Shown in pieces: positions 1 to 6,295 of a DNA stretch of 12,167 nt (position 1 is the stretch's first letter; each line of letters begins with the position of its first letter). The translations under genes and the position numbers were made by a program. The stretch is from Cytophagales bacterium (GTDB lineage Bacteria > Bacteroidota > Bacteroidia > Cytophagales > Cyclobacteriaceae): NCBI GenBank assembly GCA_003500135.1, contig DNTA01000326.1:1-12167 (forward strand). Reading direction: 5' to 3'. A model generated the notes under the pieces. It was not told the origin of the DNA. It searched no databases and was given only the letters and a program-made list of their open reading frames with translations.

Positions 1-1786
1 GCACTCTTCCACCGCTATTTGTAAATTTCAAAGCATTGGAAGAAAGATTGCGAATGACCGTGCTCACTGAATTTTTGTCCGCGTATACCTCAGAAATACC
101 ATTTATTTGATGTTGAAGTGTGATATTTTTGTTTTGGGCGGTATTTTGCAGCAATTCCAGATTTTCCTCAATTACCTCTTTAACTTGAAATTTCTGTGGA
201 TTTATCTCCAGTTTACCGGTCTGAGATCTTGCCCAGGTCAATAAATTCTCTAACAATCCGCGAAGGTTTTTCAAAGATTTGTCAAGATCTTTGGCCAGCA
301 GTTGTATTTCTTCCTTGCTGAGATTTGAGATGTGGTTCATTAGAAGGTTAGAAAATGCACTCAGGGAATTCAATGGTCCTTTCAGGTCGTGTCCGATAAT
401 TGAAAAGAATTTATCTTTGGTCGTATTGAGTTCTGATAGTTCCATATTTTGATCTGCCAGTTTCAGATTTAACTGTTCCAGCTTGAGATTAACTTTTTTG
501 CGCTCGTGATTGCTGTGCATTATAAAAGCACCGAAGGCCAGTATGACCATTAAAAGAATGATAAAGCCATAGATCAAGTTACGACGTTTCTCTAATTCAA
601 GTTTTTGTATAGAAGCTTGTTGTTGAAGTGTTTCTATTTCCAGGTTTTTCTTGTCGAGTTCGTACTTCGACTGTATCTCCGCGACTTTTCTATCACTTTC
701 TTCGCTGAAGATCAATTCACTGATGGCAGCGTACATATTGCGATATTCTGCCGCTTTTTTATAATTATCCTGACCCAGATATGTATAATAATACAGGTCG
801 TAGCAGGATTTTAACAAGTGTTTCTCATTTAACTCCTCGGCATTATTAAGGGCGGGTTGTAAATACTGAAACGTCTTTTGATAGTCCGATTCTTCGAGAT
901 AACAGGAAGCGATATCTAATAATCGTGCGGTCACCCCCACTTTATCGTCGATATTTTTGCTGATTGTCAGGGCTTTGGAATAGTATTGGTACGCTTTTCT
1001 GATCTGTTTTTTATTTTGGTTCACTTTACCAATTAGTGCCATAGTCTCAGCAATTTCAAAGTCATCGTTGAGCCTGGTAAACAGTTCCAGCGCTTCGCCG
1101 AAATGTTCCATTGACAGGGCTGAATTATCAAAAATAGAATAATACTCTCCCAATGATTTATGTGCCTGAGCTTCTATATTCGGTAGTTCCGACATTTTAC
1201 TGATTCGCAATGCGCTTTTATATCGTTCTAGAGCTTCTTCTGCATCGTTGAGAAGTATATAATTGCGGCCTATGCCCAGTTGAATCAGCCCCATATCATA
1301 AGGGAAGTCGTGTTTTTCTACAATAGATTGAGCTTGCTCAAGATACTCCATCGATTTGTAATTATTCCCCACTTCCCGATAGATATCGGCAATTGCCATT
1401 AATGTATGTATTTGGTTTTTAGGAAAGTTGAGTTTTTCTTCAAGGTTTAATGCTTCAAAGCAATACTCAAGCGCTTTATCATAATCTGACAAAAGGTTTT
1501 TGTGGGCTATCCCCTTATTGCGTAAACTTCTTGTTGTACCCTGAACAAAAGTGATCTCCCTCGAAAGCTCCAGTGCCTGATTAGCTTTTATCAAAGCCAC
1601 TTGAGGGTTATTTCGGAGGTAATATTCAGAAAGTAAATTGAGTATTTCTACTTTTTTTTGGTCGTCAACCAGAATAAGTCGCACTTCTAAACTATCAGTG
1701 TATTGATTAGCCGTCGCCTTATTGGAGAGTGATCCTAAAAAGGTTATTATGGTAAAAAAGTTAAAAAAATACCTCAATGACATCAT
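1..1786 (-). CDS. TPR-containing membrane sensor histidine kinase (3' end outside window)
   Basis: Translating the minus strand from the ATG at 1786 gives 595 uninterrupted codons to the window edge. Residues 1-26 look like a signal peptide (hydrophobic run, then KATA). About seven or eight TPR helix pairs follow (roughly 45-360), with repeated patterns such as KALEYCFEAL, EALERYKSAL and KAYQYYSKAL. A charged coiled coil comes next, then one membrane helix (about 404-424), a second coiled coil and a HisKA domain. The phosphoacceptor is His466 in FFSIIGHDLKGPLNSL. The N box of the ATPase domain, NLSSNALKFT (580-589), lies just before the edge; the G boxes and any receiver domain are off the window. 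By family knowledge the TPRs would be periplasmic and pass a signal to the cytoplasmic kinase. An in-frame TGA upstream limits the start; Met2 (1783) is an alternative. No response regulator is present here. It is divergent from greA. Confidence 0.93.
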   Translation of the reverse strand, partial: MMSLRYFFNFFTIITFLGSLSNKATANQYTDSLEVRLILVDDQKKVEILNLLSEYYLRNNPQVALIKANQALELSREITFVQGTTRSLRNKGIAHKNLLSDYDKALEYCFEALNLEEKLNFPKNQIHTLMAIADIYREVGNNYKSMEYLEQAQSIVEKHDFPYDMGLIQLGIGRNYILLNDAEEALERYKSALRISKMSELPNIEAQAHKSLGEYYSIFDNSALSMEHFGEALELFTRLNDDFEIAETMALIGKVNQNKKQIRKAYQYYSKALTISKNIDDKVGVTARLLDIASCYLEESDYQKTFQYLQPALNNAEELNEKHLLKSCYDLYYYTYLGQDNYKKAAEYRNMYAAISELIFSEESDRKVAEIQSKYELDKKNLEIETLQQQASIQKLELEKRRNLIYGFIILLMVILAFGAFIMHSNHERKKVNLKLEQLNLKLADQNMELSELNTTKDKFFSIIGHDLKGPLNSLSAFSNLLMNHISNLSKEEIQLLAKDLDKSLKNLRGLLENLLTWARSQTGKLEINPQKFQVKEVIEENLELLQNTAQNKNITLQHQINGISEVYADKNSVSTVIRNLSSNALKFTNSGGRV

Positions 1787-1873
1787 CGAAAGCAGTTTAA
1801 AAAATATTATTTGGTATTTTCAATTCTTCTAAAATAAAGATTCTTAAGCATATTTATGGTTTAAATAACTACT

Positions 1874-1903
1874 AAAACCTACATTTTGTAATCAAAGGCC
1901 AAA
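1874..1903 (-). promoter_or_regulatory. Candidate Bacteroidota promoter for the histidine kinase
   Basis: On the minus strand TTTG (1903-1900) is followed after 18 bases by TAGGTTTT (1881-1874), which matches TAnnTTTG at every fixed position except the last. Transcription would start near 1868, giving an 80-base leader to the ATG at 1786. It is the best minus-strand match in the intergenic region, but it is a pattern match only. Confidence 0.35.
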
Positions 1904-1938
1904 TGTGCTAAAAAACGACTATAATTGATAATGCCTCA

Positions 1939-1968
1939 TTGTAGCTTAATAAAAAATAGTTAACTTTG
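1939..1968 (+). promoter_or_regulatory. Bacteroidota-type promoter of the greA leader
   Basis: TTG (1939-1941), 19 bases, then TAACTTTG (1961-1968) is an exact match to the primary sigma factor consensus of Bacteroidota (TTG, about 19 bases, TAnnTTTG). Transcription would start near 1972-1976. It is the only strong plus-strand promoter before greA, which lies 131 bases downstream of the -7 element. The predicted start falls at the foot of the terminator hairpin at 1976-2022, so the transcript would begin with that stem. Confidence 0.72.
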
Positions 1969-1975
1969 TCATCCC

Positions 1976-2022
1976 ATTCCTATTGACGCACGCAAATTGG
2001 TGTCAGTAGGAATCTTTTTTTT
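1976..2022 (+). terminator. Intrinsic terminator (attenuator) in the greA leader
   Basis: The left arm ATTCCTATTGAC (1976-1987) pairs with GTCAGTAGGAAT (2002-2013): 12 base pairs including one U-G wobble, with a loop of 14 bases. One C and then eight T (2015-2022) follow, a textbook rho-independent terminator on the plus strand. No plus-strand gene lies upstream, so it cannot be ending another operon. It sits directly after the promoter at 1939-1968 and before greA, so it should yield an RNA of about 45-50 nt and limit readthrough into greA. The minus strand has no T tract, so it would not work in the kinase direction. Confidence 0.75.
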
Positions 2023-2038
2023 AACACGATAAGTATAA

Positions 2039-2078
2039 AAAATGAAGGAGGCGGCTTCTTTAGGATAGCCGTCATTTT
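2039..2078 (+). promoter_or_regulatory. Second hairpin in the greA leader
   Basis: AAAATGA (2039-2045) pairs with TCATTTT (2072-2078), and CGGCT (2052-2056) pairs with AGCCG (2067-2071). The left side carries a six-base bulge AGGAGG (2046-2051), and the loop is 10 bases. An AT-rich run follows, then the greA ATG at 2100. The bulge looks like a Shine-Dalgarno sequence but is 49 bases from the greA start, too far to serve it. The structure could be a second, weaker termination or pause site, or an element controlling translation. The pairing is visible; the function is inferred. Confidence 0.45.
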
Positions 2079-2099
2079 ATTTATATAAACTTCAAAAAT

Positions 2100-2573
2100 A
2101 TGTCAAAAGTATCATATTACACAAAAGAAGGGCTCGATAAGCTCAAAAAAGAGCTGAATGAACTGAAAACTAAAGGAAGAACAGATATTGCCAAGCAGAT
2201 TGCAGAAGCACGTGATAAAGGTGATTTAAGCGAAAACGCGGAATATGATGCCGCCAAAGATGCGCAGGGATTGTTGGAATTGAAAATCTCAAAGCTCGAA
2301 GAGGTTGTGGGCAATGCCCGGGTGTTGGATGAATCAAAAATAGATACATCTAAAGTATCCGTTTTGTCAACGGTTAAGATCAAAAACAATAAGAACAACG
2401 CTACTATGGTATATACACTGGTCGCGGAGGAAGAAGCAGATCTTAAATCGGGTAAGATCTCTGTGAAATCGCCGATAGGCAAAGGTCTGTTGGGTAAAAA
2501 AGTTGGGGAGAAAGCGAAAATAGACGTACCGGCAGGTAAAATGGAATTTGAGATTTTGGAAATTTCGATTTAA
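2100..2573 (+). CDS. greA: Transcription elongation factor GreA
   Basis: The protein has 157 residues, the normal GreA length. Residues 1-75 form the N-terminal antiparallel coiled coil. Its tip carries GDLSENAEYDAAKDAQ (41-56), with Asp42 and Glu45 matching the acidic pair (Asp41 and Glu44 in E. coli) that places the catalytic metal in the RNA polymerase active site. The C-terminal FKBP-like domain (about 80-157) ends with the typical IGKGLLGKKVGEKAKIDVPAG stretch. GreA enters the secondary channel and stimulates cleavage of backtracked RNA, rescuing stalled polymerase. The start is fixed by the family N-terminus (MSKVSYYTKEGL). It is preceded by a structured leader with a terminator and followed after 11 bases by the HIT gene, probably cotranscribed. 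Confidence 0.97.
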   Translation: MSKVSYYTKEGLDKLKKELNELKTKGRTDIAKQIAEARDKGDLSENAEYDAAKDAQGLLELKISKLEEVVGNARVLDESKIDTSKVSVLSTVKIKNNKNNATMVYTLVAEEEADLKSGKISVKSPIGKGLLGKKVGEKAKIDVPAGKMEFEILEISI

Positions 2574-2584
2574 ATCGTCAAACT

Positions 2585-2998
2585 ATGAGCTCTATATTCA
2601 CAAAAATTATTAACCGGGACATTCCGGCCCACATTGTGGCAGAGGATGATCAGCACATTGCTTTTTTAGATATCAACCCACTGGTAGAAGGCCATCTGCT
2701 GGTGGTGCCCAAAGCGGAGGTTGATTATCTATTCGATCTTGAAGATCAGGCCTACACAAAACTTCAGCTTTTTGCCAAAAGAGTGGCCGTTGCCCAGAAA
2801 AAAGCTATTCCCTGCATTCGTATTGGCACGGCTGTAGTTGGTCTGGAAGTGCCGCATACCCATATCCATCTCGTACCATTAAACAGTATGGATGATATCA
2901 ATTTTTCGAGACCCAAGCTCAACCCATCAAAAAACGAACTGGAGTCGACAGCCAAAAAAATAGCAAAGGAATATGAACAAATTACAGGAGAGGAGTAA
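2585..2998 (+). CDS. HIT-family nucleotide hydrolase or transferase
   Basis: The 137-residue protein shows the full HIT fold signature. The N-terminal part has IFTKIINRDIPAHIVAEDD and the strand segment HLLVVPKAEV. The histidine triad is HTHIHL (His91, His93, His95), with His93 expected to be the nucleophile that forms the nucleotidyl intermediate. Relatives hydrolyse adenosine phosphoramidates or dinucleoside polyphosphates (HinT-like branch); the exact substrate cannot be read from sequence. It follows greA by 11 bases, a pairing I recall as frequent in Bacteroidota, and probably shares its promoter. Its TAA is 2 bases from the stop codon of convergent ruvC, and no T-tailed hairpin follows. 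Confidence 0.93.
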   Translation: MSSIFTKIINRDIPAHIVAEDDQHIAFLDINPLVEGHLLVVPKAEVDYLFDLEDQAYTKLQLFAKRVAVAQKKAIPCIRIGTAVVGLEVPHTHIHLVPLNSMDDINFSRPKLNPSKNELESTAKKIAKEYEQITGEE

Positions 2999-3000
2999 GA

Positions 3001-3576
3001 TTACTTGCCTTTGATCCGATTTGGATTAGCATTGACAAAGGCCTTCCAGTTCTTATTTCCTTTTTTTTGTGCACCACCGGAAAAGTGGTGACAAAGTGCA
3101 ACAGCCAGGGCGTCAGTAGCGTCGAAATACTCTGGTTTCAGATCAAATTGCAAAAGTTGATTAATCATAGCTGCTACCTGCTCTTTAGAGGCATTTCCGT
3201 TTCCGGTAACCGATTGCTTCACCTTTTTAGGGGCATATTCGGTTATGGGTATATTACGAGACAGAACAGCTGCCATAGCCACTCCCTGCGCTCGTCCTAA
3301 TTTCAGCATCGATTGTACATTTTTTCCGTAAAATGGGGCTTCAATCGCTACTTCATCGGGCATGAATTCATCGATAATCTGGCGAACACGTTCAAAGATC
3401 TTTTTCAACTTCAGCTCATGGGTGGAGTATTTTGTCAGATGGATTACTCCGTATTGTAGCAACTGATAGGAATTGCCCTTTAGTTTGATAACCCCATAAC
3501 CCATTACCGTGGTGCCCGGGTCCATCCCAAGTAATATTCTTTCTTTCTGAACTGTTGATTGTTGAAGGTTCGCCAT
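3001..3576 (-). CDS. ruvC: Crossover junction endodeoxyribonuclease RuvC
   Basis: The 191-residue protein carries the RuvC metal-binding acidic residues: Asp19 in [14 protein letters not shown], Glu79 in [11 protein letters not shown], and Asp152 and Asp155 in [14 protein letters not shown]. They match E. coli Asp7, Glu66, Asp138 and Asp141 in order and spacing. RuvC resolves Holliday junctions by paired cuts together with RuvAB. The Gly/Lys-rich tail (about 166-191) is longer than in the E. coli enzyme. The ATG at 3576 adds about ten residues before the usual family start; no later in-frame ATG precedes the catalytic strand. Neither ruvA nor ruvB is in the window. It is divergent from the glycosyltransferase (60-base gap) and convergent with the HIT gene (2-base gap). 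Confidence 0.97.
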   Translation of the reverse strand: MANLQQSTVQKERILLGMDPGTTVMGYGVIKLKGNSYQLLQYGVIHLTKYSTHELKLKKIFERVRQIIDEFMPDEVAIEAPFYGKNVQSMLKLGRAQGVAMAAVLSRNIPITEYAPKKVKQSVTGNGNASKEQVAAMINQLLQFDLKPEYFDATDALAVALCHHFSGGAQKKGNKNWKAFVNANPNRIKGK

Positions 3577-3591
3577 CCATTATCTTTTCAC

Positions 3592-3599
3592 CAAAAGTA
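3592..3599 (-). promoter_or_regulatory. Candidate -7 element for ruvC
   Basis: On the minus strand TACTTTTG (3599-3592) is an exact TAnnTTTG match, 16 bases before the ruvC ATG. No TTG lies about 19 bases further upstream, so only half of the promoter is seen. If real, transcription would start near 3585 with a leader of about 9 bases. On the plus strand the same 60-base gap holds TATCTTTT (3581-3588), a 7-of-8 match that could serve the glycosyltransferase, but without well-placed upstream TTG. Confidence 0.35.
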
Positions 3600-3636
3600 T
3601 AAAATAAGTGTAACTTCACGTTATAAATTGTAAACT

Positions 3637-4803
3637 ATGGAATTTACCCAACTACTTTTCATAGCCTTTGTCATCCTGGCTTTTGTTTACGCCATAGCCC
3701 TGCTCATCATTCTTATTGGATGGTCAGGTCTTACACATGATCAGGCGGTGGAAACCGATCTGATATCAAGGAAAGCACCTTTTATTTCTGTTGTGGTAGC
3801 CGCACGGAATGAGGCAGAAAACATTGTGCAATTGATAGAAAGTCTGGCGAACCAGGATCTTGATACCCAAAAATATGAGATCATTATTGCTGATGATCAT
3901 TCTGAAGATAATACAACTGAATTAGTGCAGGAATTAACCCATATACACGCCAATTTGCAATTGATCAGATGTTCGGATTCTTTTGGATCGGGTAAAAAGC
4001 ATGCCCTTTCAAGAGCGATTGAAAGTGCTAAAGGAGATATAATCGTAATAACCGATGCTGATTGCAGCCACCAGTCCTCATGGCTCAGGCAACACTTATC
4101 AGTTTATCTCAAGAAAGAAGTGCAAATGGTATCAGGGCCTGTGGCATTTACCGAAAAGAAAGGTTTTCTTACTGCATTTCAGGAAATGGAAATGGCCTGC
4201 CTTATGGGATTAACAGGAGCCATGTTTGCTTTTAATAAACCATTTTTGAGTAATGGAGCCAATCTTTCATTTCGCAAAGAGGCATTTGTTAAAATCGGGG
4301 GCTTCGTGGACCAGGAACATTATCCTTCAGGTGATGATATTTTTCTTCTTCATCACTTTAAAAATGAGTTTCCGAAAGGCATATACTTTATTAAAAATCC
4401 GGAAGCTATTGTCCGTACAAAACCGATTCAGCATCTGCTTGGATTTTATAATCAACGGCTGCGTTGGGCTTCGAAGTGGAAGGCCTTTACAAGCCTGGGA
4501 AATACAATGTCGGCTGTTGGTATTTTTATTTTAAATGCACTTCAGATTATCACGCTCATATTTCTATTATATGGAGTTGGCAACGCTGAATTATGGATGA
4601 CGGCAATGAGTCTTCGTCTGTTATCAGAATGGATACTAATCCGTGAGTTGAGCATGGATTTATCACAAAGATTCAACACACTGCTATTTTTGGCTTCTTA
4701 TCTATTTTATCCATTTTATGCCGTTTTTTTTGGTATTTTTGCCACCGTAAGAAAAAGGTATCATTGGAAAGGAAGAATGTTAAAGATCAATCAAAATGAC
4801 TGA
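3637..4803 (+). CDS. Membrane glycosyltransferase, family 2 (processive-type)
   Basis: The 388-residue protein has one N-terminal membrane helix (about 5-28), then a GT-A domain. Its motifs are in order: SVVVAARNEAENI (51-63), the nucleotide-binding pair ADD (85-87), the metal-binding TDADCS (139-144), GANLSFRKEAF (207-217), the catalytic-base region SGDDIFLL (231-238), and QRLRW (273-277), the Q(Q/R)xRW box of processive polymerases. Two or three membrane helices follow (about 292-312 and 345-370). This layout resembles PgaC/IcaA and hyaluronan or cellulose synthases, so it probably polymerises or extends a polysaccharide at the inner membrane using a UDP-sugar. The sugar cannot be told. It opens a packed gene run that includes a NodB-type deacetylase at 7515, as in poly-N-acetylglucosamine systems. 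Its last 8 bases overlap the next gene. Confidence 0.92.
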   Translation: MEFTQLLFIAFVILAFVYAIALLIILIGWSGLTHDQAVETDLISRKAPFISVVVAARNEAENIVQLIESLANQDLDTQKYEIIIADDHSEDNTTELVQELTHIHANLQLIRCSDSFGSGKKHALSRAIESAKGDIIVITDADCSHQSSWLRQHLSVYLKKEVQMVSGPVAFTEKKGFLTAFQEMEMACLMGLTGAMFAFNKPFLSNGANLSFRKEAFVKIGGFVDQEHYPSGDDIFLLHHFKNEFPKGIYFIKNPEAIVRTKPIQHLLGFYNQRLRWASKWKAFTSLGNTMSAVGIFILNALQIITLIFLLYGVGNAELWMTAMSLRLLSEWILIRELSMDLSQRFNTLLFLASYLFYPFYAVFFGIFATVRKRYHWKGRMLKINQND

Positions 4804-5053
4804 TAACGAATTTGATATACTTGACGAATTATATTTTGTTCAATCTTACAAAGAGCTCAAAGAAACCCTTGGTTGGAAGGATCAACAACTGATTGATACA
4901 CTAAAAGAGCTTGTAAAAAAGGGTTGGGTAAAATGCTTTGACAGCGCCGGATCCGAAGAGGTGGTGGAGCAGCCTAAGCTGGCAGACAATTATTCAAATT
5001 ATCGCTATCTTGCTACCAAAGCCGGGTTATTGAAACATACCGGCGGCGAATAA
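4796..5053 (+). CDS. Small winged-helix-like protein of unknown function
   Basis: This 85-residue acidic protein has no signal peptide or membrane helix. Residues 4-48 read as three helices (FDILDELY, SYKELKETLG, QQLIDTLKELVKKG) leading to a strand (WVKCFD), which is the pattern of a winged helix-turn-helix. A variable acidic stretch (AGSEEVVEQ) and a short tail with YLATKAGLL follow, typical of the wing and last helix of small MarR- or PadR-like domains. Function is unknown; DNA binding and protein-protein roles are both possible. The ATG lies inside the end of the glycosyltransferase gene (8-base overlap), so the two are likely translationally coupled. The permease gene follows after 15 bases. 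Confidence 0.8.
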   Translation: MTDNEFDILDELYFVQSYKELKETLGWKDQQLIDTLKELVKKGWVKCFDSAGSEEVVEQPKLADNYSNYRYLATKAGLLKHTGGE

Positions 5054-5068
5054 CAGGTCTGTCAATAC

Positions 5069-6292
5069 ATGTACGTGTCCTCATCATACCAACATATATG
5101 GAGAAAACTCTGGCGAAATAGAATAGCGATTGCCGGACTGATATACATTATTGTCATGGCAGTAATAGGACTTCTGGGATATCTGATTATGCCGGATGGC
5201 ACTCCTAATGCCAACGATGGGGCGGTTCAAATACAAAAACAACCACCGGGATTTGATATCACCATGCTTAAGATGCGTAAAAACACACACCATAAAGAAA
5301 GGACGTGGATGCATAAGATGCTTAAAGGACAGGAGAGCCCATATATTTTACAGCCTATTTCTGAATATGAAATAAAAGGCGAAAAAATTAATTACCGCCC
5401 TATTGGAAGGAGTGATCAAATTGATTCGGCGGAGTGGATACCTATGGCTTTGCCTCTAAACGTGGGTAACACTCCATTTTTTGATCAGTACCATAAAAAT
5501 TATTATGTCGAAAATGGGTTGGTAAAGTATATTGATGTTGATGGTGTTCAAAAGCAAAAAAGCCTGGAAGAACTTAAGTCTGATTTTGAAAAGAACAATA
5601 TAGAAGAACGACATTATATCCTTGGTACCGATAAAGCAGGTCGTGACCTTTGGAGTCGCCTTATCTTTGGTGCGCGAATCTCATTGTCTATCGGACTATT
5701 GGCGGTATTAATTGCAGTAATTGTAGGGCTTTTCCTAGGAGCTTTAGCAGGTTATTTCGGAGGCCTGCTCGATACAGTTATCATGTGGCTGATGTCGGTT
5801 GTATGGTCCATTCCGGGTATTATGTTGGTAATTGCCATCAGCATGGCTTTCGGAAGTCGGGGTATTTGGGTTGCGTTTGTGGCTGTAGGGCTTACCATGT
5901 GGGTCGATGTTGCCCGTGTGGTTCGCGGACAGGTTATGTCGGTAAAAGAAATGCTTTTTGTGGAAGCGGCCAGGGCGTTTGGAATCGGTGACTTAAGAAT
6001 TTTGTTTCGACACATCATACCTAATATATTTGGGCCGTTGATCGTAATCGCAACGACCATTTTTGCATCAGCAATATTATTAGAAGCCGGTTTGAGTTTT
6101 TTGGGGCTCGGTGTACAGCCACCAACCCCTTCGTGGGGAGTAATGATTTATGAAGGTTTTCAATCCATTGGCAGTCAGAATAGCTTTCACCTGATCATTT
6201 TTCCTGCTGCGGCTATAAGTTTATTAGTGCTGTCATTCAACCTGTTGGGTAGCGGGCTTAGAGATGCCTTCGACCCAAAAACATCAACTTGA
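5069..6292 (+). CDS. ABC transporter permease, OppC/DppC type, with large extra loop
   Basis: The 407-residue protein is about 100 residues longer than usual OppC/DppC proteins. After a basic N-terminus (WRKLWRNR) and membrane helix 1 (about 18-40) comes a polar segment of about 140 residues (41-184) that should lie outside the membrane. The standard core follows: LGTDKAGRDLWSRLIFGARISL (185-206), helices at about 205-230, 236-260 and 265-283, the EAA loop EAARAFGIG...HIIPN (299-319) that contacts the ATPase, two further helices, and the family motif GLSFLGLGVQPPTPSWG (341-357). It should be half of an importer channel for peptides or similar solutes. No OppB partner, ATPase or binding protein is in the window, so these must be elsewhere. 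The start follows the previous gene by 15 bases. Confidence 0.93.
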   Translation: MYVSSSYQHIWRKLWRNRIAIAGLIYIIVMAVIGLLGYLIMPDGTPNANDGAVQIQKQPPGFDITMLKMRKNTHHKERTWMHKMLKGQESPYILQPISEYEIKGEKINYRPIGRSDQIDSAEWIPMALPLNVGNTPFFDQYHKNYYVENGLVKYIDVDGVQKQKSLEELKSDFEKNNIEERHYILGTDKAGRDLWSRLIFGARISLSIGLLAVLIAVIVGLFLGALAGYFGGLLDTVIMWLMSVVWSIPGIMLVIAISMAFGSRGIWVAFVAVGLTMWVDVARVVRGQVMSVKEMLFVEAARAFGIGDLRILFRHIIPNIFGPLIVIATTIFASAILLEAGLSFLGLGVQPPTPSWGVMIYEGFQSIGSQNSFHLIIFPAAAISLLVLSFNLLGSGLRDAFDPKTST

Positions 6293-6295
6293 TCT

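Noticed and set aside
605..814. Plus-strand frame of 69 codons
   Set aside because: It is antisense to the linker and TPR part of the histidine kinase, whose frame is open throughout.
2117..2482. Minus-strand frame of 121 codons
   Set aside because: It lies wholly antisense to greA; Ser/Leu-rich composition is a shadow of the Lys/Glu-rich GreA coding sequence.
3072..3090. Hairpin CACCAC/GTGGTG considered as a terminator for the HIT gene
   Set aside because: It has no T tract after it on either strand and lies within the ruvC coding sequence (FSGG region).
3555..3588. Possible plus-strand promoter for the glycosyltransferase run (TTG plus TATCTTTT)
   Set aside because: The -7 box is 7 of 8, but the two upstream TTG triplets give spacers of 16 and 23 bases, not about 19; too weak for a feature of its own.
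3416..3619. Minus-strand frame starting 43 bases before ruvC
   Set aside because: It overlaps ruvC in another frame and its peptide has no family features, whereas ruvC has all its catalytic residues.
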